A stretch of DNA of 64,000 nt from Halodesulfurarchaeum formicicum. GTDB lineage: Archaea; Halobacteriota; Halobacteria; Halobacteriales; Halobacteriaceae. Both the position numbers and the translations under genes were made by a program. The DNA lies in the NCBI RefSeq assembly GCF_001886955.1, contig NZ_CP016804.1, forward strand, positions 682,001-746,000. The letters run 5' to 3'. The notes under the pieces are model-generated. The model saw only the letters and a list, made by a program, of their open reading frames with translations. It searched no databases and was not told the origin of the DNA. Of the stretch, positions 50,781-59,868 are shown one piece after another; position 1 is the stretch's first letter, and each line of letters starts with the position of its first letter.

Positions 50781-52853
50781 TCAGGCCTCCTGTGGGAGTT
50801 TTCCGTGTGCTTCCAGTTCGTCCGCGACATACCCGAGGTCGTGGGCTTCGAGTGCATCACGCGTTGGCCAGCCGGTCTCCGGGTCCCAGTTCTCTAGCTC
50901 GTAGTAGATCGTCTTCCACTCGTTGAACTTCTCCTTGTCAATGGTTCGATCCGAAACGTCCTCGTAGGTCCACTCGCCGTCCTTCCGGACCGGCATGTAG
51001 TGTGGCCCGACGACGCCACTGGAGGGGATTCCGCTCTTCGAGGTCACTCCGTAGGTGTACTCGGCGAACTCCTCCTGGTCACGGTGGCGACCCTGGAGGG
51101 TCCAGATCGCCCGGTCGAGGTTCCAGATCCGGTTCCCGAGTTCGATCCCGTCCTCGAAGGAGAAGTCTGCACCGGTGACCGCGTTGAAGATCCGCGGTTC
51201 GCCCTCCGGGGTGAGTCCGGACATGTCCTCCGTGTTCGGGTTGACGAAGTCCGTGTACGCCCAGTCACAGTACTGGACACTCTGCTTCCAGAACCGGGTG
51301 TAGGACCGATGCCAGGAGACGAGTTCGGCCATGTCCTCCGAATAGATGTTCTCGTCGCTGTAATCCGGCTTGACGTTGTGGGGCGGCGTCGCCTCCATGG
51401 TGTATTCCGCCAATGTCTCGGCGTCGATCAGTGGGTCCGCACCCCCGAGATACATCAAGGTCGGCTGCCAGTACATCGGCCAGTTGAAGTCGTGTTCGTT
51501 GATGTCTCGGGCACCGAGAATACTCCCGTAACCCCACTCGACTTCGGTTCGGGCGTCGTAGTGATGGGGGTAACCCCAGTACTGGAACCCGAGTGTCCCA
51601 TCGGCGATGTCTTCTTCGAACCGGCCCCATTTTTCGGCCGCTCGTGGGAACCCTTCGGCCAGGTCTTCACCGATCCCGTCCCGGTTGATGATCTTCTCGA
51701 CCAGCGCCTCGACGAACTCCGACTCGCCGAGCATATTCCAGGGCAGGTCCGCCTCGATCTCCCCGTCGGGCCCGAGGATTCCCCGCTCGTGCAGGGTTTC
51801 GAGATAGGGGATCCCGTTACTGAGCGAATACGCGTTGATCCCCATCTGATTCGTGATGTCCGCGGCCTTCGCGGACTCCTTTGTAATTCCGCCGTGGGCG
51901 GCCTGGTCGAAGGAGTTGTAGAACACCGCCTCGACACACTGGCTCTCGTTACCGACGGAATCGGCGTACCGTTTCCGACAGTTCTTGTGACAGCCAACAC
52001 AGCCCTGGGCCCTGGCTTTGCCCGTCGGGAATCCGTCCAGGTCACCGGAGCCCGGAGTGGAGCCAAAGCCCCAGAATCCGCCAAGCGGGATGTCCTCGTC
52101 TTCGCCGTAGGCGTAGTTCTCTTCGGCCCAGAGGCGTGCCTCGATCGTGTCGCTGGGATTGGCCATCTCGATGCTCCCGGTGCCGAGGAAGCTGATGGCT
52201 TTGAGGTTCTTGAACCCAAGAACGCTCCCGAAGCCGGCGTTTCCGGCCGAGTTGCCGGCGTCGTGCTGAATGCTCCCGAATCGAATCTCCGCCTCGCCAG
52301 CGGGACCGATGGTCGCGATAGCGGGCTTCTGGGTCGTTTCGCCCGTGTCTCGTGGACTCTCGGTCGCCATCCAGCCCGAGGTTCCGATCTGACTCCAGAT
52401 CTCTTCCTGGGTTTCCCACGTGCCAAGTCCCCAGAGATTCGAGGCATCCTCGAAGCTAACCTCGTCGTCCACGACGTTGACCCACACCGGCTCCTCGGCT
52501 TTTCCTTCGATGACAACCCCGTCATAGCCGGCGTACTTCATCATCGCGGAGAACCGCCCGCCGAAGTTGCTTCGCGTGAACCACTCTGTCGGGTACGGCT
52601 GGGGACTGATCCCCTGAACTTCGGTTCGTGAGGAGGCGGCTGGAGCCAGTGTCCCCGCCAGGGGCGTACTCATCATCGTGATGACGTTCTCCTCGGAGAA
52701 CGCGCCCACGGACTTGTCATCCACCAGGTCGAAGAAGATGGCCGACCCCATGCCGTGGCCGCCGACCCACTCCTCGTACTCGCTCGTGTCGATTGTCGAA
52801 ATTTCGCGATTCGTCAGGTCCAGTCGAAGGATCGTCCCCATGTGTCCTTTCAT
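50781..52853 (-). CDS. Aldehyde ferredoxin oxidoreductase-family tungstopterin enzyme
   Basis: A 690-residue AOR/WOR-family protein. MKGHMGTILRLDLTNREIST and EEWVGGHGMGSAIFFDLVDD begin domain 1, and TPLAGTLAPAASSRTEVQGI and WFTRSNFGGRFSAMMKYAGY are pterin-binding stretches. CVGCHKNC (about residue 283) with a later SVQYCDW Cys binds a 4Fe-4S cluster. It oxidises aldehydes or reduces acids or related substrates with a tungsten bis-pterin. Co-encoded FeS and cytochrome b subunits make it a membrane-coupled type, unlike soluble ferredoxin-linked AOR. Start TGATG-coupled to the FeS gene. Confidence 0.92.
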   Translation of the reverse strand: MKGHMGTILRLDLTNREISTIDTSEYEEWVGGHGMGSAIFFDLVDDKSVGAFSEENVITMMSTPLAGTLAPAASSRTEVQGISPQPYPTEWFTRSNFGGRFSAMMKYAGYDGVVIEGKAEEPVWVNVVDDEVSFEDASNLWGLGTWETQEEIWSQIGTSGWMATESPRDTGETTQKPAIATIGPAGEAEIRFGSIQHDAGNSAGNAGFGSVLGFKNLKAISFLGTGSIEMANPSDTIEARLWAEENYAYGEDEDIPLGGFWGFGSTPGSGDLDGFPTGKARAQGCVGCHKNCRKRYADSVGNESQCVEAVFYNSFDQAAHGGITKESAKAADITNQMGINAYSLSNGIPYLETLHERGILGPDGEIEADLPWNMLGESEFVEALVEKIINRDGIGEDLAEGFPRAAEKWGRFEEDIADGTLGFQYWGYPHHYDARTEVEWGYGSILGARDINEHDFNWPMYWQPTLMYLGGADPLIDAETLAEYTMEATPPHNVKPDYSDENIYSEDMAELVSWHRSYTRFWKQSVQYCDWAYTDFVNPNTEDMSGLTPEGEPRIFNAVTGADFSFEDGIELGNRIWNLDRAIWTLQGRHRDQEEFAEYTYGVTSKSGIPSSGVVGPHYMPVRKDGEWTYEDVSDRTIDKEKFNEWKTIYYELENWDPETGWPTRDALEAHDLGYVADELEAHGKLPQEA

Positions 52854-53584
52854 CAGATATCACCCGCGTAGAGTCCGAGTTGTTCCCACTGTTCGTCCCG
52901 GAGGTTCACCTTGTAGCCCTCGTCGTCGTACTGGGTCGGGATCTCGTCGGTGAACTGAATCGCGCCGACCGGACAGACCTCGACACAGGCCTGTGACCCG
53001 TCCGGGCCACCCTCCTGGTCCCAGTGTGGGGTGTCCGCACAGAGATCACACTTCATCGCGTACTCCCGCTCGTGGTTCCAGGTGTTCCGATGGGGCGTGT
53101 ACGGACAGGCCTCCAGACAGCGCTGACAGCCCACACACTTGTCCTCGTCCACCATCCGGACGTTGCCGTTCTCCGGGTCCGCTTCGAGCGCGCCCGTCGG
53201 ACAGGCCTCGACACAGGCTGCATACGTGCACTGGCGGCACTGCTCCTGGTTGATGTCGTTCGGGAACCCCTCGAAGGGGTTCTGCGTGATCTGGATTCGC
53301 GCCAGTGAGTGGCTGGCTTTCCCCTCGTGAGCGGTCGAACAGGCGATCATACAACTCGTACAGCCGGTACACTTGGCCGGGTCCACGAGCAGATACCCCT
53401 CCGAAGCGGGGATGGCCTTCGCGGACTCGCCGGTGTCCTCGTTGTTCAGCGCGAGGACCCCCGCGGTGGCCCCCGTGCCGACGACCCCGGCCCCGACGGC
53501 GGCCCCTTTCAGGAAGTTCCGCCGCGAGGTCCCGTCGTCCGGTACTGACGGCTCGGCCTCATCTCGTGTGTTGTTCTTTCCCAT
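52853..53584 (-). CDS. Tat-exported 4Fe-4S ferredoxin-type electron transfer subunit
   Basis: A 243-residue protein. The twin-arginine signal is TSRRNFLKGAAVGAGVVGTG (residues about 19-38). Four cluster motifs follow: CTGCTSCMIAC, CRQCTYAACVEAC, CVGCQRCLEAC and CDLCADTPHWD with a later ACVEVC, as in DmsB/HybA. It would sit on the outer face of the membrane and hand electrons between the catalytic AOR and the cytochrome b. Because AOR itself has no signal, it might be co-exported as a partner. First gene of the operon. Confidence 0.92.
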   Translation of the reverse strand: MGKNNTRDEAEPSVPDDGTSRRNFLKGAAVGAGVVGTGATAGVLALNNEDTGESAKAIPASEGYLLVDPAKCTGCTSCMIACSTAHEGKASHSLARIQITQNPFEGFPNDINQEQCRQCTYAACVEACPTGALEADPENGNVRMVDEDKCVGCQRCLEACPYTPHRNTWNHEREYAMKCDLCADTPHWDQEGGPDGSQACVEVCPVGAIQFTDEIPTQYDDEGYKVNLRDEQWEQLGLYAGDI

Positions 53585-53622
53585 ACACTAGTGAATGGGG
53601 GCTTTCAGCGGTTAGCTGCAAT

Positions 53623-53688
53623 TCTTATACACAACGGTACTTTTTAAAGCGATAAGCTGTCCTTTTCCCCGCCTCAAAACGATAAGCT
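53623..53688 (-). promoter_or_regulatory. Promoter and repeat region of the AOR operon
   Basis: Two identical CGATAAGCT repeats at 53650-53658 and 53680-53688, 30 bp apart (about three helical turns), lie upstream of two box A candidates on the minus strand, TTTAAAAA (53648-53641) and TATAAG (53629-53624). The FeS gene starts at 53584. Direct repeats at this position are a likely activator-binding region, and the adjacent HTH-10 gene is the obvious candidate. Confidence 0.5.
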
Positions 53689-53692
53689 CCCG

Positions 53693-54313
53693 TTATCCGT
53701 TGATAGACTGTTCGGGAAAGAGCAGGCCTTCGAGTAGTTTCTGCTCGGCGGCGTGCAGTCGTTGGGACATCGCGGACTGGCTGATGCCCCGTTTCGCTGC
53801 GAGTTCCGAAATAGAAATCTCTCGAGGCTGTTCGTAGTAGCCGGCCTTCACGGCGTCTTCGATCGCCGTTTGCTGCTTGTCGGTCAAGACATCCAGGTCA
53901 ACGGAGCGTCGAGTGGCGGCTTCCTCCGTGGGCGTCTCGGAGATCCACTTCACGGCGAGGGTTTCGGAGACTTGATTCAGGCCCGCGAGCAGGTCCGAAA
54001 TCGACTCCCGATTCGGCGGATGGGTGACGACCAAAAGCGACTCGTCTTCGACCCCTTCGATGTTCGGCACACAGTCATGTTCCATAAACGTCAGGGCCGG
54101 GCAGGGCTCTTGGCCGTCGTGATAGCCGTGAAAGGTCTCCCTGTTCTCGGTCTGGGAATCGGCGAACACGATCTCACACTGGAGTCCATCCTCGTGGGCG
54201 TGGTGGCGGACGTCGGTGACCTCCTCGCTCAGTGTCCTCACTGGACAGTTCTCCTGTGGCTGGACGGCGACTCCCAGTTCGATCGACCGGCGTGACTGAT
54301 GGTTTATTGGCAT
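53693..54313 (-). CDS. HTH-10 (bacterio-opsin activator type) transcriptional regulator
   Basis: A 206-residue haloarchaeal regulator. The N-terminal sensor-like region contains CPVRTLSEEVTDVRHHAHED and ECEIVF-like QCEIVFADSQTENRET. The C-terminal HTH-10 domain begins LTDKQQTAIEDAVKAGYYEQ, followed by PREISISELAAKRGISQSAM SQRLHAAEQKLLEGLL. Cysteines in NCPVR, GLQCEI, EPCPAL and HDCVPN could sense redox or metal. It lies just upstream of the AOR operon on the same strand and likely activates it. Confidence 0.92.
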   Translation of the reverse strand: MPINHQSRRSIELGVAVQPQENCPVRTLSEEVTDVRHHAHEDGLQCEIVFADSQTENRETFHGYHDGQEPCPALTFMEHDCVPNIEGVEDESLLVVTHPPNRESISDLLAGLNQVSETLAVKWISETPTEEAATRRSVDLDVLTDKQQTAIEDAVKAGYYEQPREISISELAAKRGISQSAMSQRLHAAEQKLLEGLLFPEQSING

Positions 54314-54426
54314 CGAATGTGGTGTCCCAATTGCCGGTAAGTGCTGCCGCCTTCTAAGCGTTGCTCCGAAGTGGAGTCACCAGGCGCTACTCGATCTCGA
54401 ACTGAACGCCGAAAAAGCGATGCCGA

Positions 54427-54882
54427 TTACTCGTACAGCCAGGCTTCGTCGATGCGCTCGTAGTCCTCGAGCTCCTCCTCGTCGAAGAACAGCTCGATCT
54501 CGCGCTCGGCGGAGCCGGGTTCGGTGTCGGAGCCGTGGATGACGTTCCGACCCATGTCGAGCCCGAAGTCCCCCCGGATGGTGCCCGGGGCGGATTCAGC
54601 GGGGTCGGTCGCGCCCATCATTGTCCGAACCTGGGCGATCGCGTCCTGGCCTTCCCAGACCATCGCGAGGACTGGGCCCGACGTGATGAAGTCGGTCAGG
54701 TCCTCGAAGAACGGCTTGTCCGTGTGTTCGGCGTAGTGCTCTTCGGCGAGTGCTTGATCGATCCGCATCAGCTTCGCGCCGACGAGCTTGAGCCCGCGGT
54801 CCTCGAATCGGGCGATGATCTCGCCGATGAGGCCCCGCTGGACGCCGTCGGGCTTGACCATCACGAACGTGCGCTCGGTCAT
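54427..54882 (-). CDS. ndk: Nucleoside diphosphate kinase
   Basis: A 151-residue enzyme balancing NTP pools. [20 protein letters not shown] is the classic start, and [20 protein letters not shown] follows. The active histidine is in [17 protein letters not shown], preceded by GDFGLDMGR. An upstream in-frame ATG lies inside the L24e gene and is not chosen. The gene overlaps L24e by 4 nt, giving the common haloarchaeal order L7Ae-S28e-L24e-ndk. Confidence 0.97.
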   Translation of the reverse strand: MTERTFVMVKPDGVQRGLIGEIIARFEDRGLKLVGAKLMRIDQALAEEHYAEHTDKPFFEDLTDFITSGPVLAMVWEGQDAIAQVRTMMGATDPAESAPGTIRGDFGLDMGRNVIHGSDTEPGSAEREIELFFDEEELEDYERIDEAWLYE

Positions 54883-55058
54883 TCGCCGTCGCCCTGGCCG
54901 GCCCACTCGAGGTCGCGGGGTTCACGACCCAGACCGGCGTTCTTCTCACACTTCGAGGAGCAGAAGTACATCGTCTCGCCGCTGACCTTGACGTACATCG
55001 TGCCCGTCCCCTGGTCGATCTCGTCGCCGCAGTAATCACAGGTGCGTGTCTGTGGCAT
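54879..55058 (-). CDS. rpl24e: 50S ribosomal protein L24e
   Basis: A 59-residue zinc-binding ribosomal protein: [59 protein letters not shown]. Cys-x2-Cys and Cys-x3-Cys form the zinc site ([15 protein letters not shown]), and [16 protein letters not shown] is the family core. Overlaps S28e by one base and ndk by four. Confidence 0.97.
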   Translation of the reverse strand: MPQTRTCDYCGDEIDQGTGTMYVKVSGETMYFCSSKCEKNAGLGREPRDLEWAGQGDGE

Positions 55059-55282
55059 TATTGACCCCCAATCGAGTCGGCTTCGCGGGCCGTCTCGCGG
55101 AGCTGCAACACGTCCCCGACCCGAACGGGGCCGAGGGCGTTCCGCGTGATGATGCGGCCCTGGTTGGACCCTTCCTTGATTCGACACTTGACCTGCATGG
55201 CCTCACCGTGCATGCCGGTCTTCCCGACGATCTCGATGACCTCGGCGGGTGTCGAGCCTTCTGTCGATTCCTCGGCGCTCAT
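55058..55282 (-). CDS. rps28e: 30S ribosomal protein S28e
   Basis: A 74-residue OB-fold ribosomal protein. [40 protein letters not shown] and [18 protein letters not shown] contain the diagnostic GRTGxxGE.xQV..R.....GR.I.RNV.GPVR.GD.L.L.ETEREA pattern. Sits between L7Ae and L24e. Confidence 0.97.
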   Translation of the reverse strand: MSAEESTEGSTPAEVIEIVGKTGMHGEAMQVKCRIKEGSNQGRIITRNALGPVRVGDVLQLRETAREADSIGGQ

Positions 55283-55284
55283 CG

Positions 55285-55647
55285 CTATTGCAGGTCCTCG
55301 ACCTTGGTTGCGATGTCCTCGACGTCGGCGTCAGCCTCGCCGGCGTCGACGATGGCGGCGGCCGCGCTCCCGACTTCGAGACCACAGGCGTGCCCGATGT
55401 CGTCCTGGGTGTCCACGAAGACACAGGCGATGCCCTTCTCCTCGGCGAGTTCGGGGAGGTGCATGACGATTTCCTCGGGGGAGACGTCCTCGGCCACGAA
55501 GACGAGTCCGGCGTTCCCGCGCTCGACAGCCTTGGTCGTCTCGTTTGTCCCTTTCTTGATGCGTCCGGTGTCGCGGGCGACCTCGAGAGCCTCGAGGGCT
55601 CGGTCCTGAAGGTCACCTGGTACGTCGTAGTCTACGTATACTGGCAT
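55285..55647 (-). CDS. rpl7ae: Ribosomal protein L7Ae
   Basis: A 120-residue RNA-binding protein that recognises kink-turns in rRNA, box C/D and H/ACA guide RNAs and RNase [61 protein letters not shown] and [20 protein letters not shown] match the family throughout (KKGTNE.TKAVERG is the RNA-binding face). First gene of the operon, divergent from tmcA. Confidence 0.97.
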   Translation of the reverse strand: MPVYVDYDVPGDLQDRALEALEVARDTGRIKKGTNETTKAVERGNAGLVFVAEDVSPEEIVMHLPELAEEKGIACVFVDTQDDIGHACGLEVGSAAAAIVDAGEADADVEDIATKVEDLQ

Positions 55648-55789
55648 AGTGTATCACCGCTCCCACAGAGGGGCTTTCGCTCCCCCGCCGATCGTTCCTG
55701 AGGCTGGAAGCATCATCGTCCCCTGTGAGGTGTACTGCAAGGTGAGCACCCCGTGCTTAAAAGCGTGTCCAAAGCCGGGAAGCTCCTGG

Positions 55790-58072
55790 ATGGAAACGCC
55801 CTTGCCGCGGGGCGTGCAGCACTCTCCCATGGACTGGGGCGTGGCCGGTGGGCTGGCAGCGGAGGCCGGACGCTTTGACGAGCGACGCCTCCTCGTGCTC
55901 GCGGGCGGGCCGGATTCGGAGCCACTGGCGGCGGCCAGACAGGCCCTGGATGCAGCAGCCGTCCCGATGGCCGAAACTTCCTACGTCGGGCCTGAATCGG
56001 CCCTTCCCTGTGAGCATGTACCCTTCGACCAGGCGGATTCGCTGCTCGGGACGACCCGGGATGCGGTGGTCCTCGACTGCCGGACGGCTTGCCGACCCAA
56101 CGTTCTTGGAACCGTGGTCGGTGCCGTCGACGGTGGCGGCCTCCTTCTCCTGCTGACCCCGCCACTCGATGACTGGGCGAGACGGCGAGACGACTTCGAC
56201 GAGACGCTGGCTGTTCCACCGGATTCGCTCCAGGACGTGACCGGCCACTTTCGCTCGCGACTCGTGCAGACCCTCCGTGTGCACCCCGGTATCGCCATCC
56301 TCGACCTCGATACGGACACGGTTCAGCAGGATGGGCTCACAGATTCAGCGCCGCGCTTGCCACCCGACCCGATTCAGCGACCACCCGGGGCCGAGGCCGT
56401 GCCCCAGGCGATCGTCGACGCCTGTGTGACACAGGACCAGGTCGATGCCATCGCCGAACTCGCCGCGCTTCGATCCGGGCCGCGAGCGGCCGTGCTGGAG
56501 GCCGACCGCGGACGGGGCAAATCGAGCGTCGCCGGTCTGCTGGCGGCCTGGTTCGCTGCCGAGGGCGAACGGATCCTCGTCACGGGACCCAGCGAGCGTG
56601 CGGCCGAGGCCTTTTTCGACCGCGTCGAGGACCTCCTGGGGGTTCTCGATCCGGAATCCCCGTCATCGAACGCCGGCGATCGAACTTTCGAGACGACTAC
56701 AGGGGGGTGCATTCGGTTCGTCTCCCCCACCTCGCTGTCGGAGCACCTGGAGTCCGCAGACGTCCTCTTCGTCGAGGAGGCAGCCGCGCTCCCCGTTTCG
56801 ATCCTCGAATCGACGCTGGCCGTCGATCGGCTCGTGTTCACGACGACCGTCCACGGCTACGAGGGTTCGGGTCGTGGATTTGCGGTTCGGTTCCGGGACA
56901 GCCTCGAGCAGGCTCGCCACGACCTGCAGGAGGTCTCACTCGTCGAACCGATTCGATACGCTGCCGGCGATCCGATCGAGTCCTGGGCCAGCCGGGCGCT
57001 GCTGCTCGGGGCCGGCCCGGTTCCCGGTTCGGTTATCGAAACCGCCTCGCCCGAGTCGGTGTCCTACCGCTCGCTCGACTCCGAAACGCTGCTGGCCGAG
57101 GAGCAACTCCTCCGGGAGGTCTTTGGCTTGCTCGTCTCCGCTCACTATCGGACCGAGCCGGACGACCTGGCGCGACTGCTCGATGGCTCGAACCTGGCCG
57201 TTCGGGCGTTGCTTCAGGACGGACACGTCGTGTCGGTGGCGCTCGTGGCCCGGGAAGGTGGACTTCCGAAAGCGACCCGAGAACAGGTCTCACACGGCGA
57301 GCGGATTCGTGGGAACATGCTCCCGGACGTGTTGATGAGCCAGCTCAGAGACGAGGACGCTGGTGGCCCGGTGGGGATTCGAGTGGTTCGAATCGCAACC
57401 CACCACGCCGTCCGGGGACGGGGGCTCGGAAGCCATCTCCTGGACGAACTGGATGTGGAGTTCGCCCCAGTCGTCGACTGGATCGGTTCCGGATTCGGCG
57501 CGACCCCGGAACTCGTCAGGTTCTGGCGGGAGAACGGGTTTCGCGCGGTCCACCTCTCGACGGGCCGAAACGAGCGGAGCGGCGAGCATTCGGTGCTGGT
57601 GATCCGCGGCACGTCCCCGGTCGGCCACGAGATCGAAACCGCCCACGGCTCCTGGTTTGCCGGCCGCATCCGGGGAGTCCTCCGTGACGCACTCTCCGAG
57701 GTCGATCCGGACGTGATCCGAGCGACCCTGGCCGCGACGGCCCAGCCGCCCCCGCTCTCGATAACGCCACACCAGTGGCGGGTCATCGCCGGCGCTGCCT
57801 TCGGCCCCGGACTCTACAGCGTGGACCCGGAGCCGTTCCGGAAACTAATCGCCCACGCGCTGATCGACGGCGGGGTCGACCTCTCGGACACGAGAGAGCG
57901 ACTGCTCGTCGAGGGATTGTTGCAGGGCCGTCCCTGGGAGCAGGTGGCGACCGACCTGGAGTACGTCTCGCGGGCCGCGGCCATGCGGGCACTCGGCCGG
58001 GCGTTACAGCCGCTCGTGCGTGAGTACGGAAGCGATGTGGCTCAGTCGGAACGGCGGCGCTACGAGAACTAG
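55790..58072 (+). CDS. tmcA: tRNA(Met) cytidine acetyltransferase
   Basis: A 760-residue enzyme that acetylates cytidines in RNA (wobble C34 of tRNA-Met in bacteria; many sites in archaea). The helicase-like module has the P-loop LEADRGRGKSSVAGLL and VLFVEEAAALPVSIL (Walker B). The GNAT module has RIATHHAVRGRGLGSHLLDE. A C-terminal tRNA-binding tail follows. The start at 55790 fits a leaderless message from box A CTTAAAAG (55755-55762); ATG 55829 (MDWGVAGGL) is an alternative closer to relatives. Confidence 0.93.
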   Translation: METPLPRGVQHSPMDWGVAGGLAAEAGRFDERRLLVLAGGPDSEPLAAARQALDAAAVPMAETSYVGPESALPCEHVPFDQADSLLGTTRDAVVLDCRTACRPNVLGTVVGAVDGGGLLLLLTPPLDDWARRRDDFDETLAVPPDSLQDVTGHFRSRLVQTLRVHPGIAILDLDTDTVQQDGLTDSAPRLPPDPIQRPPGAEAVPQAIVDACVTQDQVDAIAELAALRSGPRAAVLEADRGRGKSSVAGLLAAWFAAEGERILVTGPSERAAEAFFDRVEDLLGVLDPESPSSNAGDRTFETTTGGCIRFVSPTSLSEHLESADVLFVEEAAALPVSILESTLAVDRLVFTTTVHGYEGSGRGFAVRFRDSLEQARHDLQEVSLVEPIRYAAGDPIESWASRALLLGAGPVPGSVIETASPESVSYRSLDSETLLAEEQLLREVFGLLVSAHYRTEPDDLARLLDGSNLAVRALLQDGHVVSVALVAREGGLPKATREQVSHGERIRGNMLPDVLMSQLRDEDAGGPVGIRVVRIATHHAVRGRGLGSHLLDELDVEFAPVVDWIGSGFGATPELVRFWRENGFRAVHLSTGRNERSGEHSVLVIRGTSPVGHEIETAHGSWFAGRIRGVLRDALSEVDPDVIRATLAATAQPPPLSITPHQWRVIAGAAFGPGLYSVDPEPFRKLIAHALIDGGVDLSDTRERLLVEGLLQGRPWEQVATDLEYVSRAAAMRALGRALQPLVREYGSDVAQSERRRYEN

Positions 58073-59823
58073 GGGTGGGTGAAGTAGGTCACCGTCTCCT
58101 CGCCGTCTCGGCCGTCGATGCGGGCGAAGCCGACCCGTTCGAACTGGACCAGGTCGTCGGGCTCGTACTCCCGGAGACCGGGTTCGGCCCACCCGCGGAC
58201 GACCCCTTCCATCGTGTGCATTCGGACGGGTACTGACTCGGCCGCCGGCACCCAGTGCACGACGGGCACGTCCCCGTCGGTGACGACCTCCAGCCCGTCA
58301 CGGGTCGCGACGAGCCGGTCGCCCTCGTTCCGGACCGCGCCGAATCCCTTCAGCCAGACTCGCTCGCCCTCGGCGGGGCGATCTGATTCTTCCAGCCGGA
58401 CTGCGTCTCCCACGGGGATCTCCCTGGTGCCCCGATCCTCGTGGTCGGGATGCAGCGGCGGTTTGGCCGTGTCCGGGCCGCCCTCGATCGGAAGCGTGAC
58501 CGCCGAGACCGGCTCCGGGTCACCGTCGGGGTAGGCATCAACTGACTCGCGGACGAAAAACCGCCGGTCGGTCTCGTCGTCGATCAACTCCCGATTTCGT
58601 GCATAGACCGTGCTCATCGAGAGGTCGACGTTGCTCGTCGAGGTCCCCAGATCGACCATGGCCGAGACGATGGCCTCCCCGCGAATCCCGCGGCGTTTGA
58701 CACTCCGGATCGTCGGGGCGCGCGGGTCGTCCCAGCCGTCGAGGTCTCCGGCGTCGATCCGTTCCTTGATCGTCGAGGTGCTCATCGACACGTCGTACTC
58801 GTCGATCTGGACGTGTCCCCAGTGGACGACTTCGGGGTACTCCCAGTCGAAGTAGTCATAGACGAACTGCTGGCGTTTGGCCGAATCCTGGAGGTCGATC
58901 CCCCGGATGATGTGGGTGACTTCGGTGAGATGGTCGTCGATGCCGGACTGGAAATCCAGCATCGGCCAGCAGCGGTATTCGTTCGCGGCCTCGCGGGGGT
59001 GTGGGGTGTCGATCATCCGGAAGGCGACCCAGTCACGCAGCGCGGGGTTCTTGTGAGTGATGTCCGTTTTCACCCGGAGAACCATCTCTCCGGAGTCGTA
59101 CTCGCCATCGACCATCGCCTCGAACTCCTCGTGAACTGTCTCTGGATCCTTCCCCCGGTGTGGGCAGGCTTCCCCGGCGTTTTTCAGCTCCGAGAACTCC
59201 TCCCCGCCGCAGGAGCAGGTATACGCGCCGCCGGCGTCGATGAGCCTTCGGGCGTGGTCGTAGTAGGTTTCGAGTCGATCGCTGGCCCGGAGGACTCGGT
59301 CCGGCTCGAACCCCAGGTACTCGATGTCGGCCAGGATCTGGTCGTAGGCCGTGAGGTCCGGTCGCTTGGTCTCCGGGTCGGTGTCGTCGAAGCGACAGAT
59401 GAAACTCCCGTCGTAGCGCTCCTTGTACGACCCGATCACCGCGGGCATGCGGGCATGGCCCAGGTGCCAGGGGCCGTTGGGGTTCGGCGCGACTCGCATC
59501 CGGACCGTACCGTCCTCGGCGTTGGGCAAGTCGGGCAGCGCGTGTTCGTCGGTTTCGTCCTCGGCCTCGAGTTCCTCGATCGCCGCCGGATCGAGGGCTT
59601 CGAGGCGGTCGCGTTGCTCGGCCTGGTCGAGGTCGTTGACCGAATCGAGGATCGGGCCGGCGATGGCTGGGATTTCGTCGCCATACTCCCGGAAATCCGG
59701 GTTCTCTCCCATGAGCGGGCCCATGATCGCGCCGACCTGGGCCGCACTCTCGTGTTTCAGTGCGTTGTGGAGGGCGTGTTTCTCGATTTCCCGTTCGATT
59801 CGGGCACGAAGCTCGTCGTCCAT
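58069..59823 (-). CDS. gltX: Glutamyl-tRNA synthetase, archaeal type
   Basis: A 584-residue class I synthetase of the archaeal GluRS/GlnRS-like type: MDDELRARIEREIEKHALHN, RVAPNPNGPWHLGHARMPAV (HLGH for HIGH), FICRFDDTDPETKRPDLTAY, EYDVSMSTSTIKERIDAGDL (SMST for KMSKS) and a beta-barrel anticodon domain at the end. With an archaeal GatDE it would support both tRNA-Glu and mischarged tRNA-Gln. It lies upstream of, on the opposite strand to, tmcA, overlapping by 4 nt. Confidence 0.96.
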   Translation of the reverse strand: MDDELRARIEREIEKHALHNALKHESAAQVGAIMGPLMGENPDFREYGDEIPAIAGPILDSVNDLDQAEQRDRLEALDPAAIEELEAEDETDEHALPDLPNAEDGTVRMRVAPNPNGPWHLGHARMPAVIGSYKERYDGSFICRFDDTDPETKRPDLTAYDQILADIEYLGFEPDRVLRASDRLETYYDHARRLIDAGGAYTCSCGGEEFSELKNAGEACPHRGKDPETVHEEFEAMVDGEYDSGEMVLRVKTDITHKNPALRDWVAFRMIDTPHPREAANEYRCWPMLDFQSGIDDHLTEVTHIIRGIDLQDSAKRQQFVYDYFDWEYPEVVHWGHVQIDEYDVSMSTSTIKERIDAGDLDGWDDPRAPTIRSVKRRGIRGEAIVSAMVDLGTSTSNVDLSMSTVYARNRELIDDETDRRFFVRESVDAYPDGDPEPVSAVTLPIEGGPDTAKPPLHPDHEDRGTREIPVGDAVRLEESDRPAEGERVWLKGFGAVRNEGDRLVATRDGLEVVTDGDVPVVHWVPAAESVPVRMHTMEGVVRGWAEPGLREYEPDDLVQFERVGFARIDGRDGEETVTYFTHP

Positions 59824-59868
59824 TACGCGGAGGAACTCGACGGTCGCTCAAAGTGATTGGGATTTGCC

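Noticed and set aside
51000-52631. Plus-strand frame opposite the AOR gene
   Set aside because: The AOR frame has all the family motifs; the antisense reading is a GC-rich artefact.
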